A stretch of 64,000 nucleotides of DNA, taken from contig OX327693.1 of NCBI GenBank assembly GCA_946807835.1, positions 3,737,501 to 3,801,500 on the forward strand. Reading direction: 5' to 3'. The position numbers were made by a program, and so were the translations under genes. The notes under the pieces were generated by a model. That model searched no databases and was not told the origin of the DNA. It saw only the letters and a list, made by a program, of their open reading frames with translations. Of the stretch, positions 20,001 to 32,109 are shown piece by piece; the stretch's first letter is position 1; the number at the start of each line of letters is the position of its first letter. This DNA is from Ailanthus altissimus (taxonomy: Eukaryota; Streptophyta; Magnoliopsida; Sapindales; Simaroubaceae).

Positions 20001-22139
20001 TTTTTTCCTAAATTTTCTTCTTCTTTTTTTGTATATTATCAAATTAAATTATGATACAAGCACGTAATTAGGTTTTTGTTAATAGATGATTTTTTTTTTA
20101 AAGTTAAAAAAATAATTGTAATTTTGATTCAAAAATGCATTTGCCAAAAAGAAAAATAGGTTCCTACTATTTTTTTTAAAATAAAAATAAAAAATGGATT
20201 GCCTCGGGGGTAAATTTGGAATAAGGTGGATTACCATTTTTAATAAATTTGTATTAAATTAGAAAGAAAGTGGGATTATTTTGTATTTACAATTTACTGA
20301 AATGTGAGGATTTGTTCAGAAAAGCCCTAATTAAGTTAGGATTACTCTTAAATGTTTTAATGATATTAATGTTGAGATTATTTGTATCTTTTAGATTATC
20401 AAAAAGTTAAATATCATCGCTTTTGATTCTTTAATTTGATCCAATATAATTCAAATTATTATTAGTACTATACTTTCAAAGTTAAAGAATAACCCAATAA
20501 ATTAATGTATGAATAACACTTAAATTAAGTTTAAGAGATAATTTAGTGTTGAAGTACATAAATATTAATTTTTTAATTTTTATAAAATGAGAAAGAAATT
20601 ATCTTAAAATTTGAACTTGGAGTTTTTGGAAATATAAGCTCATCCAATATGTTATTTTATAAGAGGTTGTAATATACTATAACAGAAAATCAACCTAAAA
20701 ATAAATAAAAAGTGTGTGGATTGGCAATTTCATAGACTTGGCAATTTGATAGACTTCCATTTTGAGGAAATCAGAGGCCACCCAAAAAAAAAAGTTTTAG
20801 TTGTTTTAATTCATAAAAGAATTGTTTGATTGTCTTTTTCTAATTTAAATTTGAAACATCTATTCGGAATGTTTCTAAAAGATTAGATATGTTAATTAAG
20901 AGTTGGTTAATTATTCAATTGAATGATATTGAGTATTTTTTTAAGTGCCTACTTATTTATAAAATTAGATTTAATTTCATACATGGCAATTTAATACTGT
21001 GATTTAAATTTTCAATCATTAATTTCATGAAATCTAATAGAATTAAAGTTGTTAATGTTATTTAGGGCTTGTTTATTTTTTTAGATTTGGGTTTAAACCC
21101 TAATCTTGATTTAAGTCCGGATTTATTTTTTAAATTTTTTTAAATGTTTAAGTAAAATTTGAAATTTGGGATATTTATTTTGTGAAATAATTATTAAATT
21201 TATAAATTAAAAATTTTATGAATTAATTTAAGATTTTAAAAAATATAAATAAATAAAATTTAAATCTGATCTAAGTTTTTGGGTTTTCATAAAAATTTAA
21301 ATCTCGTCAAAATTTAAATGAATCAAAAATTATAAAAAAAAAACTCAAATCTTTTAGATCAAGTTTTGGGGTTGGAATTTGAGTTTTTTTCAAACCTAAA
21401 TTTTTTTGCCATATTTAGATGATAGGCCAGTGTAATTAATTTTTTTTTTTTTTTGGTGGGAGCTTTATAATTTAGTATGCCTGAAGAATATAAAATGATG
21501 AAATATTCAATAATATTGTCTAATGTAATCAGTAATATAGTATGATGTCTTCTATTGTATAATTTTATAAAATATTTAATAATATAGTTTAATGTATTCA
21601 GTAGCATAATCTATATAAAGTAGCAACGTGTATTAAAAATTAAAAAAAAAACTAATTCTCCAAAATGTGTCTAAGAAAATGCATAAATTCTTATGTTAAA
21701 GTTGATTCTCTCTATAATTATAAGACAACTATGCTTAAAAAATGACTTGCGCATGTTAAGTGACAATCGAGCAAGAGGTTTAAGGGTTATGGCTCTCTAA
21801 ATCGTAGAATAATTTTTTATAATATTACTTCTAAAAATTAATATTTCTATAATGTAAAAGGTTAATTTTTTACAGTTTTACTTTTAAAAATTAAATAGTC
21901 TTAAAATTTAATTTCTTTGACATTAAAATTTCATATAACTAAATTTTTATAAATTTAGAGGTTAATTTTTTATAATTTAATTTTTTTTCAAAATTTTAAT
22001 TGACACCAAAAATTCATATAATTAAAGTAAAAAAATATAACTTTTTGAAGAAACAATTAATAATTTAATAAAAGGTAAGAATATTTTTATCCTAATAGTA
22101 TAGATTAATAGATATTTTTATTTAAAAGTAATTTTTACC
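20001..22139. other. AT-rich sequence, no gene seen
   Basis: A/T-rich throughout, with repeated short runs and no frame above about 80 codons that resembles a protein. Confidence 0.6.
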
Positions 22140-22675
22140 CCGTCGTCGCTGCCGCTAACGCCGACCTCCACGAAGACGACATCTTCACCACCGATATCTC
22201 GAACCCGTCGAACAGCACCACCACCATCTCAATCACCATCATAATCACAATCACCACAATAACAATAATAACATAAAAACAAACTATTCTGAAAAGTTTG
22301 GAATCTTGGCCGTGCTGTCGGAGTCTCCTAAGCACAGTTGCCACAAAAGCGTCTGTCTCCTTGCTGTCGTCTTCTTCATGCACAATCCCCTAATTCCAAA
22401 GCTGCCACCGCTACTGTAGCAACAAAAGCACTCGCCATTTGGGAAGTTGCAGTGCCAGAGCATGCCGGTGAATATTCCGGTGCCGGCGATGAAAATAGAA
22501 TGTGACGCGGACGATGAGATAGTGCTTACGCTGCATGAGATCTTAGCGCGTGCGCACACGTCGGTTGAGTCATGCTCGGTGCTCGAAGGTGCTGGGGGCA
22601 CGCTTAAAGGGAGTGATCTGAGGCAGGTTTAGAATGCAGTGTTTTGGAGAATAGGTTTTTTAGATTGACATTGTT
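22140..22675 (+). pseudogene. S40/DUF584 senescence-regulator-like pseudogene
   Basis: A GC-richer island in AT-rich DNA carries the hallmarks of plant S40 proteins. An N-terminal DLHEDDIF tract (about 22163) stands for the usual E/D-rich start. After a change of frame comes MPVNIPVPAMK (about 22462), an acidic stretch, LTLHEILARAH in place of the family P-P-H-E-x-x-A-R, and the C-terminal box SCSVLEGAGGTLKG (about 22580). Two usually conserved arginines in the last box are Gly and Ser, and the frame stops at 22630 where intact members continue with R-N-A-V-W; the remnant NAVFWRIGF is still readable past the stop. S40 proteins are intronless nuclear proteins linked to leaf senescence. Confidence 0.72.
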
Positions 22676-24483
22676 TTGATTCTCTTTTTTTATTTTTTGC
22701 ATTTTTTTTAACTAATTATATGTGAAAATTCAAAGCATTGGGCAGCACATAATGGACAATTTTGTAATCTCAAATGTCAATTTAATTCCAATCCTACGCC
22801 TCCACTTTCAATTTTTTGCTGACGTGGCACAGTGCTGAGGTGTGGTGCTGAGATGGCAGGATGCTGATTTAGCAATATACTTACGTGGAACTGATATAAC
22901 TATGAAAGTAAACTAATAATTATATGTTAAAGACATATTTTCGTCCAAATTAATAGATAAAATTAATTGATTATGATAATTTTAAATATTAAAAAACACT
23001 TTAAAGTAAAAATGTCTATTGCCTATGGAATACGTAGGATATTTACTCAATTTAATAATTGAGGGCACTTTCGTGGAGAATTGTGCTCAATGAAAATTTT
23101 ACAATTTTATTGAAAAGAATAAGGTTACATATAATTGTATTTATTATATTATAAATTGTATAAAAAAAATTATGTGTAAAGTAATTATTAAATAGTAAAA
23201 TAGTATAACGAGTGATTTTAAAATTTATATTATTTTATTATTTTATTAATTATTTAATATATTATTTTTTATAATATAATTTAAAATATGTGGTATTATT
23301 TTATTAAAAATTTAAAATTATTAATTAAAAATGAGAATATTATGAATGGTTTCTTTTCTGCTCTTCATGTGTGACACTATCTTTTATGTATAAGCTTCGA
23401 ACACAACAAAACAAAGAGAGAGTGATGGCGCATGAAAATTCCAAAAGTTATGAGTTGGTGAATCAAATGCATTGACTCTTAATCAAGCGGCATCATTCGA
23501 ATTTTCATTTATACGTGAGTTTTTATATGTGAGTTTTTATAAATTGCCTTAATAAATTTTAGTGAGTAGTGAATTTTTTAAAAATAAAAAAAATGAACAA
23601 TACAAATCGAATAAACTTTAAAAAATTTATATTTTAAATTTTAATAATAATTATCACGATAAATAATAAATACTCAAAAATAATAATAAAAAAACAATAT
23701 GAACCGCCTTAAAAATCTTATATCAATAAACCCCCCAATATTAATGTAACAATAAAATAATTTACTAATACAAAACATGCAACGATGTTGTATTTTTAAC
23801 TTAGAATTATAACACAAATTTGTGTGTAATTTATGGATCCAACGGTATAGAGTTAGGATATATATTTGAAGAAAGAGGATTTGAACTCAGATAACTCTTG
23901 TGGTAACCGTTAGGCTACACTTATAACTACGACAATGATACTATATCACTACATCAGTTTTTATGAAAGCAAGTTTGCAAGTCATGAGAGCTCTATGAGC
24001 AATAACTTATGGACTTGAAAACAAATGCAAAACCAGAATGTAAACCCAACTCTGTAAATTGATTTCCTTCATTAACTAAACAGTCTGTTGAAAACAATGG
24101 TTTATTTTTTCAACCAGTTGGCTAATAAATATTATCATTATCATCCTCAACAACACCAAAATTGCCATGGATATTATTTGCTTACATTCAAGACAAACTA
24201 TTGGAAGAAAACAAACTCGTACAAAAGAGAGAACAGTTAAAAAGAAACATAACAACAAAACTACAGCTTCCCCTATCTGCATTACAGTTCTAATGGCACA
24301 AGAACAGAAACAACTGTATCTACAACCAACCAAAGTCACTGCCCATCAATTTTTTTTACTCGCACAGAACAATAAACTAAAGATCCGAAAGAAAGTCACT
24401 GCAAAATTTCTAACTCTATTTACCATTCTGCACGAGGGTACGACATAGGAGAGAGACTGAACCTTGCATTTTTACTTAGGCAA
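22676..24483. other. AT-rich intergenic DNA with short imperfect repeats
   Basis: 22800-22880 has several copies of a GCTGA(C/G)(G/A)TGGCA-like motif, as seen at the edges of some plant repeats. The rest up to 24060 is very AT-rich apart from the SINE-like segment below. 24060-24483 probably includes the desaturase 3' UTR. Confidence 0.5.
23840..23935 (-). repeat. tRNA-derived SINE-like segment
   Basis: On the minus strand TGTAGCCTAACGGTTA resembles a pol III A box and GAGTTCAAATCC a B box, about 20 bases apart. No cloverleaf can be closed, so it is not a tRNA gene. It could be a SINE head or an old tRNA pseudogene. Confidence 0.45.
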
Positions 24484-25044
24484 TTAGAGTTGTACTTGCC
24501 TATCAAAAATCCAACTGAAGGGAATTTTCGGTCCTTGCTTTGCCCTTCCTTGAGCTCTCTCCTCCAACCTTCTGATTCTTGGAGGTAATCCACAAACGTA
24601 ATCTTGAGCTTGCCGACCCTCAGCAGACAACCCAGTTAAATTCTCAACCTTCCATCTGCCAACTAAGAATTCCAAAATGTCGGCATAGTCCTTGGCAGTG
24701 TAGACCCCAAGCCGCTGGGCAACTGCTGAAAAATGATCAAAGAGGTTATCATCACGGCCATCATACATCAAATGGGCTGGCATAGAGATTTTCTTCCTCA
24801 TCATGTCAGCAAAAGCCGAGATAGTTCCATCAGGATCAATCTCGAACAGCTTTTCCACTATCTTGGTGTAGGCTGTCTCATGGCGCTTCTCATCTGCAGC
24901 AATTGTCCCACATATTTGAGCCAACTTCACATCCCCGTGTTCCTTTGCAAGACGAGCAGTATTCCCATGCGAAATAAAGGTTGCCCTTTCTTGGAATGAA
25001 GTGTAGATGAAACCAAGGTAGGGGCTGTTTTCTGTCCGAGGATC
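24484..25044 (-). CDS. SAD: stearoyl-ACP desaturase, exon 3
   Basis: 186 codons plus stop, from D211 ([12 protein letters not shown]) after acceptor TTTCTAG. It contains ligands E229, E262 and H265 and ends FDRQVQL. Confidence 0.95.
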   Translation of the reverse strand, partial: DPRTENSPYLGFIYTSFQERATFISHGNTARLAKEHGDVKLAQICGTIAADEKRHETAYTKIVEKLFEIDPDGTISAFADMMRKKISMPAHLMYDGRDDNLFDHFSAVAQRLGVYTAKDYADILEFLVGRWKVENLTGLSAEGRQAQDYVCGLPPRIRRLEERAQGRAKQGPKIPFSWIFDRQVQL

Positions 25045-28000
25045 CTAGAAAATGACACGGGAAAAGAAAAAGAATATATTAATCATGACAACTGTGAATT
25101 CAAATGAAAGGGTAAGAAGGAATACACAGATGTCTGGCATAGTATTACAACATTATCCACTGCTTTATTATTGTTATTACATTTCCTTGGTTGCAGCCTT
25201 TCATTTTTCACCTTGATTTGGATACGTTATTCTTATTTCATAGACTAAGCAAGGGAAAACTACTTCTAAAATAATCAAACAGATAACAAGGGAAAATAGA
25301 ATCCAATTTTAACAGCATACATATTCAAAAGGAGGAACATTGAGACAGATAAGGAAAAGAAATATGAATTGTCCACACATGCACATTTACAAAAATAACC
25401 TTTTGTATAAACGTGTGTGCAAGATGCATGCATGCATTTTTTTCTTGCAAAGTCATAATTTCAGTGGCCCACATAATTTGTAAATAGTGAGCTGAAGTCC
25501 TGTGAATGAATTGCAAGTATTGAATATGCATGTATGAGTGTTTGCATGTGCTCTATAAATGACTTCTTGTGAGAGGTTCAGAACAAGACTGTTAATTTAG
25601 GAGGCAGAGATCTTACCATTCCCGATCCAATCAAATACTGAATAGTCTTCTCAATTTGTCTCATGTCTACTCGTCCAGATAGGTAGAGATACTTATTTAG
25701 AAGGTCACCATGCCTATTCTCTTCAGCAGTCCATGCTCTAGTCCAAATAGCCCAAGAAGTGGGGCTTGCACCTGTTTCATCACGCACCCCATCCAACGTA
25801 TTAAGCATTGTTTGATAAGTTGGGAGAGCTTCTTCTGTGATCATATCTCCAACCAGAACAACAAAGTAATCATCTGGAATCTCTTTTGCCCTCTCCCTTA
25901 GTTCCTTGACTTGATCATCAAATCCATCAGAGGCAGGATCTGGCAGAAAATCCTGAGGTTGCCAACACTTCTCAACTGGCTTCAGGTGAACCAAAATGTT
26001 CTCCTCAGCCCATTCCTCCATGGATTTAAAGATCTCAATCTTTTGTGGTGGCATGGAGTGGGTGACTTGAATATGCACCTCTCGAGGGGGCATAAAAGGT
26101 TTCTTGAGATTCTCAACCTCCCTGCATGAAGCAAAAGAATTCAGCATCAGATAGATGCAGATCAGATTGCCTATGTCACAAGGAATAGGGAGTAACTGAA
26201 GTTCATAAAAGATACATAAGCTCATGTTTATCAGGATAGTTATGTAACTTGTTAATGGTAAGCCATATCCAACATATGAAAACTATATGGATTAGGAACT
26301 AAAGGAAAATGCTATCTCAATTCACATAGTTCTCTCTCTTCATTTTTGGTTAAGAAATTAGGATCAAGAGTTCATGCATATACCAGATAAATCCTAAGCA
26401 GTTATTATTTTATTGTAGTCATCAACATTCTTCCATGAGCTTAAACTGAGTGTTATATCAGCTTTGAAACTGAATTTATTCACCAACACATAAAGCACCC
26501 TAATTTTAGGACTTGCTTTAAATATTACATCATTGGGCAGGCCTTATTGTCACCCATTAGGCAGTAGGTAAACAATAACATATCTAATTGCAACAGACAC
26601 AGAAAAAATATGTTTTCCCCAAAGGAACTTGGAAGAAAAACTCATTATTAAAAGCTGAAGCAGTGAATTGTCAGTCACTTGAAAATGCTCCAGGTTTAAG
26701 AGTAATAACGGAATTTACCAAATTAAAAAAAAAAAAAAGAATAACAGTGTCTATCATCAGCAAGATGAACCAAGCTCCAAGAAGAAAACAAACACTTTAT
26801 GATGAATATCAGAGGCAAGAGTCATACCAAACACAACCACGCAGAGGAAAAAATGTCATCACAGTAGGATGCTTAAGGAGACAATTACAAAGTGACATCT
26901 TATATCGGTGGATCCCACAAATCTTGTATATAAATGAAAACAGGACCACAAGAAGTAGTTGACTAAGAACCACCAAAAGCAAGACCAGGAGAAGGGATAT
27001 TAGGAAGAAGATGACATGAAGCTTCTCTCAGCTCTACAAACATGACATGACGCGACATGTTAGAAAATAGTCGGACACATTTCAGCTGAGAAACCAAAGA
27101 GAGAAACAATTGCTCAATATAAAAAAACTATGTTCACCAACTAAAGTTCCTACTTCAAAATGTATTTAAAAAATAAGTCACATAGGTTCCACATACAAAT
27201 TAGTAGCTGCGAAGATTAAGATTTAGAAAGTTCAAAAGTTTAGAACATTTAGAACTTTCAATGACATAATTAAAGAAACTTCAGAGAAAAAAAGAAACCA
27301 GTAGGTAGGAGTTTTTCAACAATTGGAACCCAAGCCAATGATCTCTACTTCCTTGAAAACAAGATTACAGTTGCAATTTACAAATAAATAAAAGATCCAC
27401 CCACCTATTAAACAATAAACAAGTAAGTCAAAAGATCCACCCACCTATTAAACAATAAACAAGTAAGTCAAAAGATCCACCACCTATTAAACAATTGCAA
27501 AGGATGAATTGTAAAACAGAGAATCTGTGGACAGAAGAATCCAAGCTACTTTCACCAACTTGAATATCCGTTCTCAAGATGCAGATTCAACCACATTTCA
27601 AGAGTGAAATGAAGAAGATAAGCAATATTAAATCATTGACGGGAATAGATGTCATTATGTCATACACATTGAACTAAAAGAATTACCACAAGGATAACTG
27701 ATCATATTTAAAATCACTAGAGAGAGTACAAATGGAGGCAAGTGCATGTTAAAGTAGTAAAACTACAAAACAAAAGGCCTTAGTTACACCTTAGCATGGC
27801 CTGATGTAAGGCACAAATAGACATGCATCATTCACAGCTCCCACATCAGACAAAAACAACTTATATAACCACATCACAAGAAACCAACAACTGGGCAAGG
27901 ATGCAGATACTTGTCAAAACATAAAATATAACTGAAATACATGAATTAATTGGGAGCATCCAGAAATTAAATGCAACTGACTTTTCTACCCAGCCAACAC

Positions 28001-29508
28001 AAAATAAGGAGGAAAAGAAATAAAGGAAAAAACAGAAAATTCATAAATCTCAATAAACTCACCAAACAATTAATGCCAATCAAAGCAGACATTCCAAATA
28101 ATAATAATAAAAAATAAAAATTGAATGAAATAACCGCCCCCAAGCCCACCTAACGAAAAGGACAAATAAAAAATCATGCATGCATTGAAACCACAGGTTG
28201 CAATAAAAACCAGTAAATCAAGTAGAACCATTTCAACCACCAGATTTAAAAAATACTCTCTTTTTTATTTTCTGAAGAAAAAATGAAAAAGACATCAGCA
28301 TTAACGTTAAAATTAAAGCTCCTTTGTTTCAGTTTTAGAGGGATAAAAAGAAAAGTTTCCACAATACAGAAAATACTGTAAACAACAACCGGTTTTCATT
28401 TTCTTTACTGTTCTTAAACATGAAATGGAACTGGTTTTCATTTTGTTTATTGTATTTAAAACTGAAATAGACATATAACTGCAAAACCAAGAATTTGACC
28501 ATTCTTTAGAAGGGATCCTATGAGTATCTAAAAGGCATCATCTTCATCTCCATTTCTCTTCTGTCGTTTTATTCATACCATGCTGGAAAACACCAAGTAA
28601 AACAAGGGAGCCAACCATCACTATCGCAGTTGAAATCAGTCATCCGACTGATACCCATAGAAAGAACGTCCAAATATCGTAATCAAAGCATATATATTAA
28701 AGACTGAAAAAATATCAGAAAACCATTACATCCACATAAATAAAGCTAAAGAAATTAAGAAAAGGAAATATAACATATAAATTGAAAAAAGAAAAACCAT
28801 TTCCATCAAATAGTATGAGACCTCACAGCCAAGGACTATTCATGAACTTGAATCAAACAGGCATTAAAATCCAAAATCACCAAGTTTCCCTAGAACAACA
28901 CAGTTCCATCTAAAAACAAAAAATGATTTAGGGAATCCATATGAGAAAATTTCATTAGAAAGATTAGGCCAATCACGGTATCGAACCCATTTGATTAAAT
29001 TCAAGTAGGTGCAACGATAGAACATACACACAACAAAACGCCATTAAGAGCACAATAAGATAAAAATACAAACACTCACCAAAAACGATTAAATCATGGA
29101 AATGCAACCCCATCTCAACAAATTCAAACAAAATAATGAAAAAAATAAATAAATGAATATGCAAAAACGACGCGTTTTAAGGCCTAAATAAGGAGATCAA
29201 ACAAACCCAGATTAAGAAATCCTTTTTCAATAAGCCAAATTAGAGCACAAACAAAAAACCCAGGTCCAAAATCAGCTCAAAAGCAATAACAAATGCAAAG
29301 ATTCATTTTTTTTTAAATCTAAGAAACTAACAAGAATCCCCAACGAGGAAAAAGACAAAAGATTAAAAGAAATGATCACCCACTTGGTGTTAGAACGAAG
29401 AGTCGAAGCCATGGAGAACTTTGGAGATCTGAGACTGGCCATTTGTGGAAGGGCAAAGGATGGAAATTTCTGGGTCTGTGTGGTGAAAGGACTTAGCTTA
29501 AGAGCCAT
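24484..29508 (-). CDS. SAD: stearoyl-[acyl-carrier-protein] 9-desaturase, chloroplast precursor, 396 aa
   Basis: Three exons (29508-29384, 26121-25617, 25044-24484) join to 396 residues, the same length as the castor bean enzyme. It introduces the cis-9 double bond into stearoyl-ACP in the plastid stroma, using ferredoxin, to give oleoyl-ACP. Residues 1-33 are a Ser/Thr-rich transit peptide; the mature protein should begin at A34 (ASTLRSN). By the castor numbering, the di-iron ligands are all present: E138, E176 and H179 (EENRH), E229, E262 and H265 (DEKRH). No internal stop or frameshift was seen. Both introns have GT-AG ends; intron 1 (3262 bp) splits codon 42. Confidence 0.96.
25617..26121 (-). 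CDS. SAD: stearoyl-ACP desaturase, exon 2
   Basis: 505 bases. It begins with the third base of codon 42 after acceptor ATGCAG, reads [16 protein letters not shown], carries ligands E138, E176 and H179, and ends at IGSGM before donor GTAAGA. Confidence 0.95.
26122..29383 (-). other. long first intron of the desaturase gene
   Basis: 3262 bp, donor GTGGGT and acceptor ATGCAG, phase 2. It has no recognisable coding content apart from the 40-bp tandem repeat, and I see no LTR element or LINE in it. Confidence 0.85.
27391..27497. repeat. 40-bp tandem repeat in desaturase intron 1
   Basis: About 2.6 copies of a 40-bp unit begin at 27391, 27431 and 27471 with aaagatccac. The first two are identical over their full length; the third has lost three bases and then diverges. 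Confidence 0.93.
29384..29508 (-). CDS. SAD: stearoyl-ACP desaturase, exon 1 (transit peptide)
   Basis: 41 codons plus two bases, from [17 protein letters not shown] to RSNT. Choosing donor GTGGGT after the AA restores lysine 42 when joined to exon 2, as in other plant desaturases. Confidence 0.94.
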
Positions 29509-29594
29509 TGTTTTTTCTGTTCTTTTTTTTCTTCAACTTTCTTTCAGCCTCAGTTTCCTCCACAGAAGGGGAGAAAATAAGTGAGAGACAGCAG

Positions 29595-29605
29595 TCTATA
29601 TATAG
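29595..29605 (-). promoter_or_regulatory. TATA box of the desaturase gene
   Basis: GGGCTATATATAGAC on the minus strand, about 90 bp before the ATG, is a strong plant TATA box and implies a 5' UTR of about 60 bases. Confidence 0.7.
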
Positions 29606-30240
29606 CCCCACACGATGAATTATTTTGTACAATAGGTCTGAATATTTTATTTATTACAACTTGACCCATACATTTTACCTATATTATCTGATAACACCGT
29701 ATGAAAAATACAAGTACTAAAAGAGTACAAGACTACTACTACAAGGACCACAGTTTCTTGAAAAGTCCCCCCTCCACAGACACAGAGTTCAGTCTGTTGA
29801 GAATCTACTGTAGAGCACTGTATTTAGTATGTACATTAATTAATTGATTTCATATACCTTTTTTTCTATAAAAATTATTGCTCAAATTACTAAATAAGTG
29901 CACCTTAGTTGATCATTGAAATTGAATCTATTTTATATGCGCTTCCAATGGTTATTAGTCTTATCAATTTAGTGGATTTAATATTATTCAACAATTTGTT
30001 AATATATATTGGTTTTGTTTTTGGCAAAGTTTGTCGTATGTAACACCGTCTATCATGTTTGGCAAAACTTAATGCCACGTATATTAAGTTATTGTATTCG
30101 TAATGACTTCCCAATTTATGTAGACAATTATTGATTTATCACTGAATTATGATTAAGAATTAAGTAAAATATCATTAGGCAGGTAGGATTAGGCAGGTAG
30201 GATGGTATCAATTACAGTTGGTCATTGCCTTCAATAAAAA
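29606..30240. other. AT-rich upstream region of the desaturase gene
   Basis: No gene seen. A short direct repeat ttaggcaggtaggatta occurs near 30175-30205. Confidence 0.55.
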
Positions 30241-30665
30241 GGATTTTTGTGATATGACCCTTAATATTTGAAGTTGATACTAAAAATTTTATATAATTAA
30301 ATTTTAATTTAATATAATTTTTAATTATAAATTTACTCTCTCACTTTAAATTTTAATTTCATCTTTCATATGAATACATCCAACAAATTATACTATACCA
30401 GTTAGGTAAAATGATATTAGGTAGGATTCATATCAATACCTATGTCCAACGAAACTATACTATACCAATTAGGTAAAATATTATTAGGTAGGATGATATT
30501 AATATGTATATCAACGAAATTATATTATACCTCTTAATTTTTTTTATATTATAACTATTAAAATAATACTCTATATATATAATTATACAAAATTAATATA
30601 ACATGTGGTAACGATTTAATATTGCCACTAGAGTTTATATGTGTAGCAATTTCTTATTATAATTA
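30241..30665 (+). repeat. dispersed repeat, copy 1
   Basis: About 425 bp aligning with 40625-41045 in the same orientation. It has internal sub-repeats of about 66 bp built on ccaacgaaa...ttaggtaaaat...ttaggtagga. No coding content, and the family is not recognised. Confidence 0.75.
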
Positions 30666-30689
30666 TTAGGCCTAAATTTAGTTAAGGCT

Positions 30690-31622
30690 CAACCAGCGAC
30701 TCAACCCAATTAAAGATATGCATTATTTTAATGCTAAAAGGAGACATGTCAGCAAGCAAGAATTGACAATGAGGAATTGATAAAGACCAAATTTTGTTAG
30801 ACTCAAGAAAAGACCCACGAGTTTATGAAATTATCGAATTACCCCAATAAACAAAGTGGGGCTCAATCGAAGTGAGAATAAGCCTTGACCTAAGTGTATG
30901 ATAAAGTTCAACATGAACTCAAGTTCCCTTCCATTTCTTCACAAAAAATGGACGAAGAACTTGAGTCAGGTTTGAGTACTTATTCTCTTATTTGATTAAT
31001 CTTGATGCATATTAATTATTTGAATAAGGTAATGTTATATTTTAGTTGAACTTTCATTAAACAATGGTATTAACATGAATTTAGTCTTAGAAATAGATCG
31101 AATTCATGAGAAGAACCTACTAAAACATACAAAGAGAGTCACGATAAGACTACTCTTCACAAGAGATATAGATTAAATCATAATGTATTACATCTCTTCA
31201 ATTCTAAAAACGGATTAAAGATCATCTCATTTAATCATGATCGAACATTGCATCCTTGCACTATAAAAAGGCATGTATAAATTGATTATATTCATTCATT
31301 CAGAGGGTAAGATAGACATACACAGAATGCATACATATACATTAAGAGAGAAAGTTCTCTTAAACAACGAACCCAGAAAGCCTTCTTGAGATCTTCGTTC
31401 AGTCTCTAAGAAACCATCGAACATAGAGCTCTTTTTGCATGATTAATCACTCTTACACATAGCATAATGATCATTGCTGTTTATTAACTTAAGCATCAGA
31501 GTGTTTTCTTTTGCAGGAGGATGGTCTTATCTCAAAGAGAGATTTTAGGAATTATTCGAGAGAGGAAGAAATGTCATATTAAGAATTTCAACGAAAATCT
31601 AAGGGTGCAAAATCGAGAATTT
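30690..31622 (+). repeat. probable 5' LTR of the Tat-like element
   Basis: It carries a TATA-like box (ctataaaaaggc, 31261-31272) and ends at the primer site. The left boundary is a guess because no partner LTR remains. Confidence 0.5.
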
Positions 31623-31645
31623 TAGTAGCGCGTCTATAGGAAAAA
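31623..31645 (+). other. primer-binding site of the Tat-like element
   Basis: TAGCGCGTCTATAGG is a mutated form of the plant Tat primer site usually written TGGCGCCGTCTGTGGG. Confidence 0.65.
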
Positions 31646-32109
31646 AGTAGTAGAAAAGTTTTTTTCTCACCCATCATTTGAGTTATCGTAGAAGCATCCA
31701 CTATGAATCCACGCCACTCTTCACCAAATTGTTAAAGAAAATAACAAGATATCGGAAGAGAACTTAGAGCTTCGTGACAAAATAATGATGCTTCAAGGAG
31801 ATAGAAAAATGAGGTCCATCAGGAAGAAGACTTGGTCTAACTCTTAGCTGATCTAAACATACCTCTTACAATGAATTAGGCGTAAAAAAGGATAGCAGCA
31901 AGAGCAAGATTGAGTGTTCCCGAACCCAACACCGAGCTTGCTGTCTTGAGAGAAAAAAAAGATATAAGGCATCCATCCTAAAAGAGGTGAAATTAATGTA
32001 TACAAGAAAGAGTCAAGCAGAGTAAACTGATGACATGTCGATAATGGCTAGGAGGGTGAACCAAGATCCTTTCACTGACGCCATTAAACTGGCTCCTAGG
32101 TCAAAGTAG

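Noticed and set aside
23840..23935. possible tRNA gene (minus)
   Set aside because: A and B boxes are plausible but no acceptor or T stem closes, so it is listed only as a SINE-like repeat.
26588..26962. 124-codon plus-strand frame
   Set aside because: Antisense to desaturase intron 1, Lys-rich, and no similarity recognised.
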